This document shows, in pieces, positions 46,526 to 57,420 of a DNA stretch of 64,000 nucleotides. Both the position numbers and the translations under genes were made by a program. Under the pieces are notes generated by a model. That model saw only the letters and a list, made by a program, of their open reading frames with translations. It had not been told where the DNA came from and made no database searches. Where the stretch lies: the NCBI RefSeq assembly GCF_014633365.1, contig NC_068350.1, positions 28,077,119-28,141,118 on the forward strand, read 5' to 3'. The first letter of the stretch is position 1. Each line of letters opens with the position of its first letter. Source of the stretch: Diospyros lotus (lineage: Eukaryota > Streptophyta > Magnoliopsida > Ericales > Ebenaceae).

Positions 46526-49335
46526 TGTAACACCCGGTGTAACCGGTGTTAAGAGAATAAGAAAGGAAGTAAGTAAACTTCCAAAAATACCCTTGAGAAG
46601 GTGATGGATCCTTGAGATTGAGAATGCCCATGAGAAGGGTATTTTGGTAATTTGGATAGAGAAATCCAATAAAGGGTATTTTGATAAATTAAAAATAATT
46701 CCTATGAAGAATTAGGTGTGTAAGTGAATAAAAATCCCAATTTGGTATTTATGTGGAGATATATGGGATTAATAAATTCACAAAGAGTAATTGGGAATTT
46801 TGGAATTTAATTCCATAAAGGAAATTTAATTTTGAAATAGGGAAAATGGTGGATATTAAATTATTTGAGGAGAATAATTATATTTTCCCTAAGTTGTGAA
46901 TTAATGTGGTAATGCCACTTGGAGAGATGAGATTAAACTTGGAAGCCAAGGTTAGTGTCTTGTTGTGACACTTGGCATTTTGTGGTTCAAGTATAATTGG
47001 GTGAATTAAATAAATGCAAAAGTTATGATAATTGGTCTTGTAAGCATTTAATAAGAGGCATGATTATATGGATTAAAGAAAATCCAAAAGAAAATGGTAA
47101 ATGGTCACCATTAATGCCTTGGAAAATAATGAGAGTTATTTAAATGGGAAAGAAATTATTTTTGTCTCTCAAGTGTGATGGATGTGAAATTAATCCCATT
47201 AATTTAAATGGGAAAGAAATGGAAATTAGTCACTCATTTATGAGTGAAAATGGGGAGATTAATTTAAATGGGAAATAAATATAAATTCAATGGATGAGAT
47301 GTATTCTTGAATTAGAGAATAAATCCTATGGTGGGGATTTAAAGAGAAGAAATGGCATGGATTGCCATCCTAATAAAAGTGTGCTTTCTTTTAATGGTGG
47401 AGATGAAGTCTTGTAAAGACAAAGGAAATCCAATGGATGAGAGTAATCAAGACCAAAGCACATGGATTGTGCTTTCTTGTGTGGTTGGAATTTCTTACAA
47501 AAAGCAAATGGAAATCAAGGGCTAAGATCAAGTCTTGAAATTGAGATTTCAAGACAAGGGTAGTTTTTAAAGAGAAAGTAAGCCCTTGTCTCAAGTTTTT
47601 GCCATTTCAAAGAGAGAAAGAAAATGAGAGGAAGGAAGAGTTGTCTTCCAAGAAGAAGAAAGAAATGAAGAAGGAAGAAAGAAGAGAGATATGAAGAAGT
47701 CTCTCATGGAAGAAATAAATGAAGAAATGAAGAATGTAAGTATTCTTCCTTAGGCTTGTTTAAGTTTCTTCCACTTCTTTAATTGGTAGTTTAGCTTCTT
47801 TAAATTTTGTTTTAAGGAGCTCTTAAGGAGAAGAGTGGGAAAATGAAGCTAAGTGATTCTTGAAGCTTCAAAGAAAAGAAGAGGTTCTTGAGAAAGAACA
47901 AAGGTTGAAGGCAATGAAGCAAGGAGATTTTTAAAGATTCAAAGAGAAGAATGAGGTAAGGGATGGCCCCAAGTGGTGGAGGCCTTGCATTGCATTGTAA
48001 GTAGGTTGCATAAATCTTTATGTATCTTTTTGCATGCTTTACTTGTACATGAGACCTATGGCCATGGGGGTGGGAAAGAAGTGGTAGGTTGATGCCTCAA
48101 ACCATGTTGGGTTGTGAGGATGGAATGACCTAACCATGCTTGCATGCATTTGTTATTACATAGACTTGTTATGCTTGTATTTACTTTGCATATGCACCCT
48201 TATTGAGCTTAATAGCTCATGAGGTTTTTACCCTCACATGTAGGTTGTGAAAGCATGGTAAAGTAAAGGAAATGGTGGAATGGCATGTGGAAGCTTGGAA
48301 AGAAGATTCAAGTGTAGGTTATGGCTTATGGAAGCCTATGTTATTGTGTTTGAGTCATGAGATGTAAATTAACTTGATTATTAATGGTTGGTTAAAGCCT
48401 AAGATCATATGTGTATTGCATATCTTGAGAGTATTTGATTTTATATTAAGATGAGATGTTGGCTTATGGCATTTGAAGCCTAAGTTGTGATGTAAGTCTC
48501 ATTGTTAAGGTATGTTGTAATAAATAAAGATTAAGAAGGGTTGTTTGAGAAATAAGGCCTTACAATGAGAAAAGTGGAGGATTTGATGCATTTGGAGGTG
48601 TGTGAAATTTCTGGAAAATTGGGAGTTGAGAAGCTCAAAAAAAAAAAAAAGAGAAAAAAAAAAATTGAAGTGAAAGAGCAGCCAGCAGCTGGCTGCTGCA
48701 GCAGGCCGCAAGGCGGCCGTGCTCGCAGCCAGCCGCGCGCGCGCGGGCGGCCGCGCGCGCAAGCGAGCGCACGGGCGGCCGCGCGCGGCATGCGCTGCCA
48801 GCCCGCGCGGCCTGCGGCCAGCGGGGCCCCGCGCGGGCCAGCGAGCCCCGCTGGCCAATTTTTTTTTAAAATTGGAAAAAAATGGGGAATTTTGGGGCAT
48901 TTCTTAATTGAATTTGGGCCCCGGAGGAATTTTCAAAATAAATGAATTTTTCGGGCATTTTGGAGAAAAGGCCGAAAATTTAAAAATTTGAAAATGATGA
49001 GTTTTTCCTCAAAAAATTGGTGATCCATCAATGGAGTGGTTTAAATGGTGATTTTTTTGGAGCCCGATAAAATTCTTCGATAGAAAAGAATTAAATAAAA
49101 TGAGAAAATGGCAATTGGGCGCCTGAAGGAGATTTTCTTTATAGCCAATGCGGTGTGGCTAAAGCCCAATTCTGCTAGTGAATCCTGGGATTCAACGAAG
49201 GGAAGGACGAGGCTAGTTCCCACCTAGGGCGTTTCTTCTTGAAACATGGTCCGCCCTTCATCAAAGACCGTTACAGGTGGACAATTCGGATAATTGTTCA
49301 CGAGTAACACCCGTAAGTGGGAGCGGGGCGTTACA
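46526..49335 (+). repeat. B: solo LTR of the C family inserted in the integrase gene of I
   Basis: 2810 bp from TGTAACACCCGG to GGGGCGTTACA, flanked by a perfect duplication TGAGG (46521-46525 and 49336-49340). Removing it and one TGAGG restores the integrase reading frame. It is homologous to the LTRs of element C in reverse orientation, with the hairpin at 48204-48219 and the GC island at 48676-48860. Confidence 0.95.
48676..48860. other. GC-rich, CpG-rich island in solo LTR B
   Basis: About 185 bp with repeated GCGCGCG and GGCGGCCGCGCG words, preceded by two A runs (48638-48663) and followed by TTTTTTTTTAAAATT. Reading frames of up to 126 codons on either strand are low-complexity (Ala, Arg, Pro) and are not genes. 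Confidence 0.75.
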
Positions 49336-49939
49336 TGAGGTTTCAAACAGAGAGATCAAGCATATTCTAGAGAAGACAGTCCAGCCCAACAGGAAAGACT
49401 GGAGCAAAAGGTTGGAAGATGAACTTTGGGCCTACCGCACGGCCTCCAAGACTCCTATTGGCATGTCCCCATATCTACTGGTCTTTGGAAAATCATGTCA
49501 TCTGCCGGTAGAGATCGAGCATAAGGCCTATTGGGCGGTAAAGCAATGCAACATGGATATGACAGAGGCTGGTTCCCAACGAAAGCTTCAGCTGCAAGAG
49601 CTTGAGGAATTGAGATTGGAAGCATACGAGAACTCCAGAATTTACAAGGAAAAAACTAAGGCTGCTCATGACAAATTCATTAACAAGAAAGAGTTCGAAG
49701 TTGGCCAGAAAGTCCTCCTATACAACTCCCGTCTAAAACTAATGCCAGGTAAGTTGCGTTCTCGTTGGATTGGTCCTTTTGTGGTTACTCATGTTTTTCC
49801 TTATGGTGCAGTTGAGCTTATGGATGAGTCAACCGCAAGGCGATTCACAGTCAACGGGCAGCGGCTTAAGCCATTCTACGAGAGCTTTCAGGAGCATACT
49901 ATGGAGGAGCTGCATCTCCTCAACGCCGCCTACAATTGA
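49336..49939 (+). pseudogene. pol: Integrase C-terminal part of element I
   Basis: The frame continues from the interrupted integrase: [50 protein letters not shown], a charged helical segment, [20 protein letters not shown] and [14 protein letters not shown]. The GPF...GAVEL and VNGQRLKPF ending is typical of Athila/Tat integrase, without a chromodomain. It stops at TGA 49937. The coding sequence is intact, but it is cut off from the catalytic core by LTR B. Confidence 0.9.
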
Positions 49940-50039
49940 CAAACTCAGGCTGTTCCTCTCTCCAAATTTTTTTTTTTATTATTACTTGTCCTATACCTGA
50001 TTCTTGCTGCATGCTTACATTGAGGATAATGTAATGTTT

Positions 50040-50055
50040 AAGTGTGGGGGGAGGA
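50040..50055 (+). other. Internal polypurine-like tract of element I
   Basis: AAGTGTGGGGGGAGGA comes about 100 bp after the integrase stop, 1.0 kb before the terminal tract AAGTGTGGGGGAATT, which it closely resembles. It may be a second priming site or the relic of an older 3' end. Confidence 0.6.
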
Positions 50056-50520
50056 GTTTTAGAAAATTGAATTTATAATAAAAAAAAAAAAAATTTGCAA
50101 AATGAGGCAAATTGAGTTTGAAAGAATTTAGCATGATTAGAAAGTTGATCTTATCTTTTTAGGCTTTCAAGTAAATTGGAAATGAGTTTGGCTTGGTGAG
50201 TTGATTGAGGTAGCCTTTGTGGGGATATTTGTGCATATTCTTGTCCTTTCTTATGCTATGCCTGCATCCACTAATTATGGGTATCACTCCAGAGTTTGTT
50301 TTGAATCTTTATTGAAGCTATCAATGCTCATGCATGTGAAAAGATGATTAAGGCATTCTTTCATTTTACTCGTCATAACTTTAAAAAAAAAAAAAAAAAG
50401 TGATCTTTTCCCTTCTTTAGGTTGAAGAACATTCATTACATCCCTTGATTAAAAAAAAAAAAAAATTTTAAGCAAGTCCTTTGGAATCAAAAAGAAAAAT
50501 AGATAGAAAGGCCAAGGTGA

Positions 50521-50570
50521 GATGGAGCGTAAAACGCACTCACAAAGGTTGGGATGGAGCGTAAAACGCA
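50521..50570. repeat. Two-copy 32-bp repeat with hairpin GCGTAAAACGC
   Basis: GATGGAGCGTAAAACGCA starts at 50521 and 50553. GCGT-AAA-ACGC is a perfect short inverted repeat in each copy. Confidence 0.75.
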
Positions 50571-51060
50571 CCCACCTTTCAAAAAAAAATTGTGTCTATT
50601 TTTTGCTTGCTTAATAGTTCTTCATTGATCTTGGGATTGTCTTGAATGTTTTCTTTCTTCCTAAAGTTTACTTTTCGTTGTTATATTCCTATCCCTTTCA
50701 CCTTACCATGTTTGAGCCATGAATAAAAGTCCTTTTGATTTGCATGCAAAAAGCATTGAGAGTGGAGATTTAGAAGATGAGCATATCTGGTAGTGGAATT
50801 ATGATTGGGTGGAGTTGGGCATAGCAATTGAGGAACTTGAAAGCATGTTCTTATTCTATGAGGGTCTGCTTATTTTGACTCGCCTTGTCAAGTAAAATTG
50901 CCATGCTACTTGTTTGTTTGGGAAGTGTAAGAAAGATGATCTTTGAAGTGTTGAATTCCTATAAAACTTGCCATGCCTCTCATTTTGCATTCTTTGCATC
51001 CTTTTTGTTTGAAAGAGTGAATGTTAGTGTTTAGTGTTTTGCCCAGGAGTGAAAAAGTCC

Positions 51061-51075
51061 AAGTGTGGGGGAATT
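51061..51075 (+). other. Terminal polypurine tract of element I
   Basis: AAGTGTGGGGGAATT directly precedes the 3' LTR start TGATAG. Confidence 0.85.
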
Positions 51076-52412
51076 TGATAGAGCACATATTTTCTTATTA
51101 TTTAGCCCTCATATTTAGTCTTTTTTGCACATTAGTTGTGTCATTTTATTCATCTTGACTTTATTTCATTTTATTTTATAGGAATTGGGCTTCACACTAT
51201 TTTACTTTATTTTTCCAGGTTTAGGGCTATGGGAGCATGAGATGGGGCATGAGACATCTTGATGGCAATGAGATATCTTGGAAATTGGAGATAGAGAAGT
51301 AAGGGCAATTTTAGCAAATTTAACCTCCTGCACTTCCTTCAGTATTTTGGCCAAGATAAAATTCCAGAATGAATATTATGTCTTCAGAGATACTGTAGAG
51401 GACTTCTTGGGCTTTCTGGAATGGTATGGTTTGTCCAAATCCGAGTTCGTTTGGGCCTTCAAGCAGCACTTCAAACTCGGGGCTAGGAAGTTGGGTCAAA
51501 TTAGGAAAGCTGCACAGATGCTGATTCTTTAAAAGGCCATATCTTGGGCGTCCAATATCCAAATCAAGTGATTCAAAAGCCCAAATTTATCTAATCTTCC
51601 TGATCTACAATTATTATGAAGAGGCTGAATCCCATAACGCACGTTAACCTATCAGAAATCGGCTGTGAAGTGGCAGTAACCTAGGGTTTCCTCCTTAAGC
51701 TCTACTTAAGCACCTTAAGAGGCCATTAAAGGGGTATTCTTTCGAAGGGCGTGAACAGTAGCCAGATTTCCTTCTCCCCATTGTTGTCAAGATGGAGGGC
51801 TAAGGATTCTGTAATCAGTTTCAATACCATCCTTGTTCCTGGTTTGAGTCTTTGGTTTTAATGGAAATCTAGTTTTTAGTTTTAACTTTATTGTTCTCTT
51901 GTTTCTGTTCTCTCTTAAATCTGTGTATGTGTTGATGCCAGTTGGATGAATGCATGCATTGTCTTTGTTTGAGAATCCAAGGTTTTTGTGCTCGGTTGAG
52001 GCTTTAACTAGAAGCAAGAACAATCAGTCTCGAATCTGTGCAATAAGGGGAATCAAAACTGATAGATTGAACTAAGAGGTTTCTGAAATCTTTTTATTGG
52101 TTTTCTTTCCAATCTTTGGCGGTTGTTAAAGGATTTTTCTGATTTTCGATTTGAGGATTAGAACTAAACAATTTGTTTATTGAGAAGGCGATGAAAACTA
52201 GGATAGAAGGTTGGTTTGCAACTGATTGCATCTTGATTCATTGTGTTCTTGCATATCTTGTTTTCTGTTTTTCATAAAAAAACTTCCCCCCCGTTTAGCC
52301 TTGTTTTGACAGATCCGTTAGAGGTTCGTTGGGAGACGACTTTGGGTTGCACCCTTGCTGCAAATCAAAATCATTATTCATCTAATCTATTGGTGTTCGA
52401 CAGCCCCGATCA
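51076..52412 (+). repeat. 3' LTR of element I
   Basis: 1337 bp from TGATAGAGCAC to CCGATCA. It ends directly against the truncated gene H, without a copy of the 5' flank ATGGT. Confidence 0.9.
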
Positions 52413-53266
52413 ATTGCGCCATCAAACCAACATTCTTGCGCTCTTCAGCTTCTAGCTGAGAGCGTAAGTCTGAAATTTCCCCATGAAGACCCGAGGTACC
52501 AACAGAAGCCTCGGACAGTCGATCCTCCATGCGTCCAATCTCTGCCTCTGCATTCTTCTTCCCGAGCTCTGCCCGACGAGCACGACCCTTTAACTCTTGA
52601 CGTTCCTCATTCCAAGAAAATTGGCGCTTCCTCCAGTCTGACATTTTGTACCTCTACTTGTTCACGATAGGCCCTGTCCCTAGCATTAGAGGCAACTATC
52701 CCTTGAACCCCTTGCACCAGAAGTTGCTCCACTTCATCCCTAGTCTGGGCATAATTGCCACCGATAAGTCGTCGTTCATCTCGAGGGAGAATGGTGGAGT
52801 AAATGAGGCGAGCGCCAATCCCTAGTTCAGTGACGGAGTCTGTTTCCAATACCCCAGGGGAAACTTCATAGTCTCGACCAGTAAGCTTTGTACCATCCCC
52901 GAGAATCACAATGTGCTTCACCTCGCCCGAAAGAGGAAGTACAGGAGGTGGTCTCAATGCTTTCTCCCCCCTAAGACGGTGACGATCTTTCCTGTTAGGA
53001 ACTACAGGGTGGCGACATTCTTCTTCCACCCGAGCCATATCGCCAGCAAACCGAGAAGACGAGGTTCACCCCCCTCGCGAATTGGGAGCAGGAGATGGAG
53101 GGTCGACGGCCTCTTCATGAGAAAGAGGAAGAGATGGACTTTCTGTGTGAGAAGGAGCTTCGGCACTCGATTGGTCACTTTTAGGACGACGTCGCCTTTC
53201 TACTCTAATGGGAGAAACACCGGCAGGCCTACGTGACCGAGGAGGGCGAGAGCTTGTAGATCCCTT
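52413..53266 (-). pseudogene. Gene H, downstream part (charged, coiled-coil)
   Basis: On the - strand, going on from the solo LTR, frames read KGSTSSRPPRSRRPAGVSPI to a stop at a G run (about 53071), then MARVEEECRHPVV...VILGDGTKLTGRDYEV in another frame (52607-53038), then MSDWRKRQFSWNEERQEL with a heptad-like coiled coil (52387-52644). Two frameshifts separate them. This order, Transposase_28 domain, basic linker, coiled coil, is familiar from plant gypsy-type gag-like proteins. The 3' end is cut by the 3' LTR of element I. Confidence 0.6.
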
Positions 53267-54626
53267 TGATCGGGCTGTCGAACACCGATAGATTAGATAA
53301 ATGATGATTTGGATTTGCAGCAAGAGTGCAACCCTAAGTCGTCTCCCAACGAACCTTCAACGAATCTGTCAAAACAAGGTTAAACGGGGGGGGGGGGGGA
53401 AAGTTTTGATGAAAAACAGAAAACTAAACAAGCAAGAACACAAGAAATCAAGATGCAATCAATTGTAAACCAACCTTCTATCCCAGTTTTCATCGCCTTC
53501 TCAATAAACCATTTGTTTAGTTTCGATTCTCAAATCAAAAACCAGAATAATCCTTTAACAACCGCCAAAGATTGGAAAGAAAACCAATAAACAGATTTCA
53601 GAAACCTCTTAGTTCGATTTATCAGTTTTGATTCCCCTTATTGTACAGATTTGAGATTGATTGAAATACCATTCAAACAGGTTGTTCTTGTTTCTAGTTA
53701 AAGCCTCAACCGAGCACAAAAACCTTGGATTCTCAAACAAAGACAATGCATGCATTCATCCAACCGGCATCAACACATACACAGATTTAAGAGAGAACAG
53801 AAACAAGAGAACAATGAAGTTAAAACTAAAAAAATAGATTTCCATTAAAACCAAAGACTCAAACCGGGAACAAGGATGGTATTGCAACTGATTACAAAAC
53901 CTTAGCCCTCCATCTTGACAAGAACAATGGGGAGAATGAAAGCTGGCTACTGTTCACGCCCTTCGAAAGAATCCTCTCAAAATCGGCCACTTAAGGTGCT
54001 TAAATAGGGCTTAAGGAGGAAACCCTAGGTTACTGCCACTTCACAGCCGATTTCGGATAAGTTAGAGCGCGTTATGGGCTTCGGCCTCTTCATAAGAATT
54101 GTATATCAGGAAGATTAGATTAATTTGGGCTTTTGAATCACTTGATTTGGATATCGGACGCCCAAGATATGGCCCTTTTAAGGAATCAGCATCTGTGCAG
54201 CTTTCCTAATTTGACCCAACTTCCTAGTCCCGACTTTGGAGTGCTGTTTGAAGGCCCAAACGAACTCGGATTTGGACAAACCATACCTTTACAGAAAGAC
54301 CTAGAAGTCCTCTACAATATCTCTGAAGACATCATCTTCATTCTGGAACTTTATCTAGGCCAAAATACTGAAGGAAGTGCAGGAGGTTAAATCTACTAAA
54401 AATGGCCCTCACTTCTCTATCTCCAATTTCCAAGATATCTCATTGCCATCAAGACGTTTCATGCCCCATATCATGCTCCCATAGCCCTAAACCTGGAAAA
54501 ATAAAGTAAAATAGTGTGAAGCCCAATTTCTATAAAATAAAACCAAGATGAATAAAAAGGACACAACTAATGTGCAAAAAAGACTAAATTTGAGGGCTAA
54601 ATAATATGAGAATATGTGCTCTATCA
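53267..54626 (-). repeat. Solo LTR of the I family inserted in gene H
   Basis: It is the reverse complement of the element I LTR, from TGATAGAGCAC to the end CAGCCCGATCA. The flanks CCCTT at 53262-53266 and 54627-54631 match perfectly. Removing it restores the frame around A-K-G-S-T in gene H. Confidence 0.95.
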
Positions 54627-55385
54627 CCCTTTGCACCATGTGTAGAAGTCCCAGCTGTTGTTACAACACGTGCCTCCTCCTCACGCTGGCATCTACGTAA
54701 CTCCATCAGCCTATTCAACCCAGCCATTTCTGCGAAAATCAATGCAAAGCAGTTAATACGGAAAAATGTAATAATGGGAAAAGAAAAAAGGAAGGCAATG
54801 TCAAAAGATATTCTACCCCCAGGAGTGTTTTCCTCCTAAGGATCAAAAGGAGGATGCGAAGACGATTCAGGCATTTCCATCTCCTCCTCCTCGACTCCTT
54901 CCATTTCCTGGTTAGATAGCGTAGAAGACTGAGGAGGAGCAGTTGGCGTCACGACCCCCCAGCCCGCGATTCTGAAATTCTCCACCGTCAAGAGGCTCAT
55001 CAAGTCAACGGGGCCTTGTGCCGTTAACATTTCTACTAGGTGACGATACACGCCTCGAACTTCCTTGCAGGGAGGGAACCCTTGGCTGGCGTCTTGATGA
55101 TTCCAAAATAAAGAAGCATCCCAATTAGGTGGAGGTTCTATCACTACCCACCGTTCTTCAAATCGATTAAACTTGTTTGGAAGAGTAATGAATAGCTCTA
55201 AGCCCAACACCTTCTGGAGCGTGTAAAGGGCACGATACTTGCTGGCTTTTCGCAGTCGATAGAAACAACTGAAAAGTCTCAAGGAGGGGACGACGTCCCT
55301 CAGTCGACAAAGTATAGAGAAGCCAACCATCTGAGCCCAACCATTAAGATGAAGTTGAGCGGGAACAATCTTGTAGTGACACAAC
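54627..55385 (-). pseudogene. Gene H, upstream part (Transposase_28-like, putative gypsy-type transposon protein)
   Basis: The open stretch at 54836-55384 on the - strand contains CHYKIVPAQLHLNGW, VGFSILCRLRDVVPSLRLF, FYRLRKASKYRALY, LPNKFNRFEERWVVIEPP and a W-x4-LFW segment, matching the plant Transposase_28 (putative gypsy-type transposon) family. An acidic tail ends at TAG 54836. A possible intron (54730-54816, GT...AG) leads to MAGLNRLMELRRCQREEEAR, which runs into the solo LTR. The N-terminus is lost at 55386, where element G begins. The true role of this protein family is unknown; gag-like function is usually assumed. Confidence 0.65.
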
Positions 55386-57403
55386 TGCTACATCGCTCAC
55401 CCTGCATTTATCACTTTTTGTATTTTTCTTTCACTAATTCAGCTGATTTAGCAACTAATTATGTTCACAGATAGGATGAGGCGTTTAGACTCGCCAGTGC
55501 ACGAGTATGATTTTAGCAGAAAATTTATATGTAATTTTTTCGGGCAAGACCGGGTCGACTCACAGGGAGATTACTCATGGAAGGAGATAACCACACCAGT
55601 TCTTTTGATTAACGGAATAATAAAATGAGATCAAACTAAATGTGATATAACTGTAATCTGGAAATGGAGAGGTCTTGGGTTAAGACAAATCTGGTGCCAA
55701 ACCCAACTGATTTTCCATATAGCTTTTTGTGATGTAACTAGCAGCTCAAATAGCTCGGGTTTTTAACCATTAAATATACTACTGAGATGATGATAACTCT
55801 TTGTTCAAACAACCTCCATACATGGCATGGAGATTCTATGGTAAGCAGCTATCATAAATCAGTGTATAAATAATGTTTTGACAAATAATTGCTCGGGGCT
55901 TGGGTATGAGAACGTTTCCAGGTCAAGTAGCCCCCATACATGGCATGGAGACTCTAAGTTAGGCGTACGAACCAATCCAAGCCTGAGGTTTTCGTTAATA
56001 ACATTTCCCAAACTGCTTTTGCTTTGGTTACTTTGACATATGGAGTTCTGCTATATCGATTCATCAGTTGCTTTGGGCACCATCTTTGCCTTAACCCAAG
56101 AATCGAATTAGCCACACATCTTCATAGGAAGTGCACGACTAATACTAATCTCTACAGATGAATACGAGATTCGTAAAGAAAATAAATTGAGACAACAGAT
56201 AAGAATTTGGTAAACTACTGTTGTATTGATTACTGAAACGAACTACAACTTGAAACAGAAATTAAGATGGACTTGTAATACAAAGCTCAGAATTAGCAAG
56301 AACAACTAGAGTAACTGAAGTGCTATTCGCAAAGAAAGAAATACAAACAAGAACAAAAGCGAGAGAAACAGACAAAAGGGAAAAAAAACTCTCTACTTTC
56401 CAATGATCTTCGTCTTTTCTGTGTTGTTTTTCTTAGTATCCTCTGCTCTCTCCAACCTCTGATTCCAAAGAATGTTGGTCCCTTTTTAAGCTTATGGCGC
56501 ATGGAAGTGGGGACCATTTGTTGAAAAGTTGTTCAAAAAGTTGGTTGAATTTACCTTAGAGCCACCGCGTGTATTTGCGCATGTCAGAATTTTTTGTTCG
56601 GATGCTCATTCGAATATACTAGTAGAGATATTCGAATGCGTACTGAGTTTCTTTTGGCTGATCGGGTCATTCGAATGAATTTTAGTCCTATTCGAATGAA
56701 TTTCATGCTTTACTGTTCCTTACACGGCGATTTTCTCGGTCATTCGAATGCAACAGTACTTTTATTCGAATGAATTTCTAATTTTTCTCTTGACTTCTTC
56801 ATTGCATTCGGATGACCTGGGAAGTATTCGAATATGGAATTCCTTGGGTTGCTTCTTATTCGAATTACTCAGCCTTCATTCGAATAGATTTCCTTTCTTC
56901 TTCAACTTCATTCGAATGACTTGGCTTTTATTCGAATATATCTTCATTGCTTCCAAACGATGTGCTTATCCGAATTTCTTCTCGTGCTCGGCTCATTCGA
57001 ATGACTTGGCTTTTATTCGAATATGCATAATCTTATCTGGAGATCTTGATTTTTGTTACTTCTTATTCGAATTAGGCCAAGCTTATCCGAATACATACCC
57101 GATATCTTGCATATTCGAATGTCTGAATGATTTATTCGAATGTTTGAGCAGCTTTCTTCTGTTTTGCTCCATATTTGAATACCTTTGAAAACTCATTCGA
57201 ATGGCTTTGACTTTTATTAGAACACCTTTATTTCTTGACTTTTTATTCCTCTTTCAATCATGCCTTTGGAGAGTATGAGTCATTCTTTCATCTCTTTTCC
57301 TTCTTTTGGGCTGCAACAAGCAATTCTGGAGATTTTAAGTCGATCAAATGGATTAGGAGGTAATAAAAACATAACAAATTTTGCATTTTTTTAGCATCAA
57401 TCA
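55386..57403 (-). repeat. 3' LTR of element G
   Basis: On the - strand it starts TGATTGATGC directly after the polypurine tract and probably ends ...GATGTAGCA at 55386, where gene H resumes. That outer edge is uncertain by about 30 bp because no second LTR is present. It contains the ATTCGAAT array at 56596-57203. Confidence 0.65.
56596..57203. repeat. Array of about 21 ATTCGAAT-type palindromes in the LTR of G
   Basis: Consensus YATTCGAATR, roughly every 15-40 bp. A few sites are TTCGGAT or ATCCGAAT, intermediate with the ATCCGGAT motif of element E. Some longer phrases repeat, for example CATTCGAATGACTTGGCTTT followed by TATTCGAATAT (near 56920 and 56998), which points to local duplication. 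Confidence 0.9.
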
Positions 57404-57420
57404 CACCCCCCAACTTAAAC
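57404..57420 (-). other. Polypurine tract of element G
   Basis: GTTTAAGTTGGGGGGTG on the - strand directly precedes the LTR start TGATTGATG. It is typical of Athila elements. Confidence 0.8.

Larger units (their letters stand above)
49940..51060 (+). other. 3' untranslated region of element I
   Basis: No gene is seen. The region has several A runs, a first polypurine-like tract at 50040-50055, and a two-copy repeat with GCGTAAAACGC at 50521-50570. Athila elements often have a further ORF here, as in element G. None is recognisable in this copy. Confidence 0.6.
39246..52412 (+). mobile_element. Element I: Athila-like Ty3/gypsy retrotransposon with a nested LTR
   Basis: The LTRs (39246-40607 and 51076-52412) run from TGATAGAGCAC to CCGATCA. 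They enclose a tRNA-Asp-type primer site, a gag-pol coding region broken by stops, a long 3' untranslated part and a polypurine tract. Gag and polymerase wording matches the Athila lineage. The flanks do not match (ATGGT on the left, ATTGC on the right), unlike the two solo LTRs of the same family. Solo LTR B is inserted in the integrase gene. Confidence 0.9.

Noticed and set aside
48565..48945. 126-residue + strand frame and - strand counterpart over the GC-rich island
   Set aside because: Low-complexity Ala/Arg/Pro sequence forced by GC-rich DNA; not conserved in the two other LTR copies.
57061..57190. Heat-shock elements suggested by TTC and GAA in ATTCGAAT
   Set aside because: Heat-shock elements need GAA and TTC blocks in 5-bp phase; here TTC and GAA abut without the gap, and spacing is irregular.
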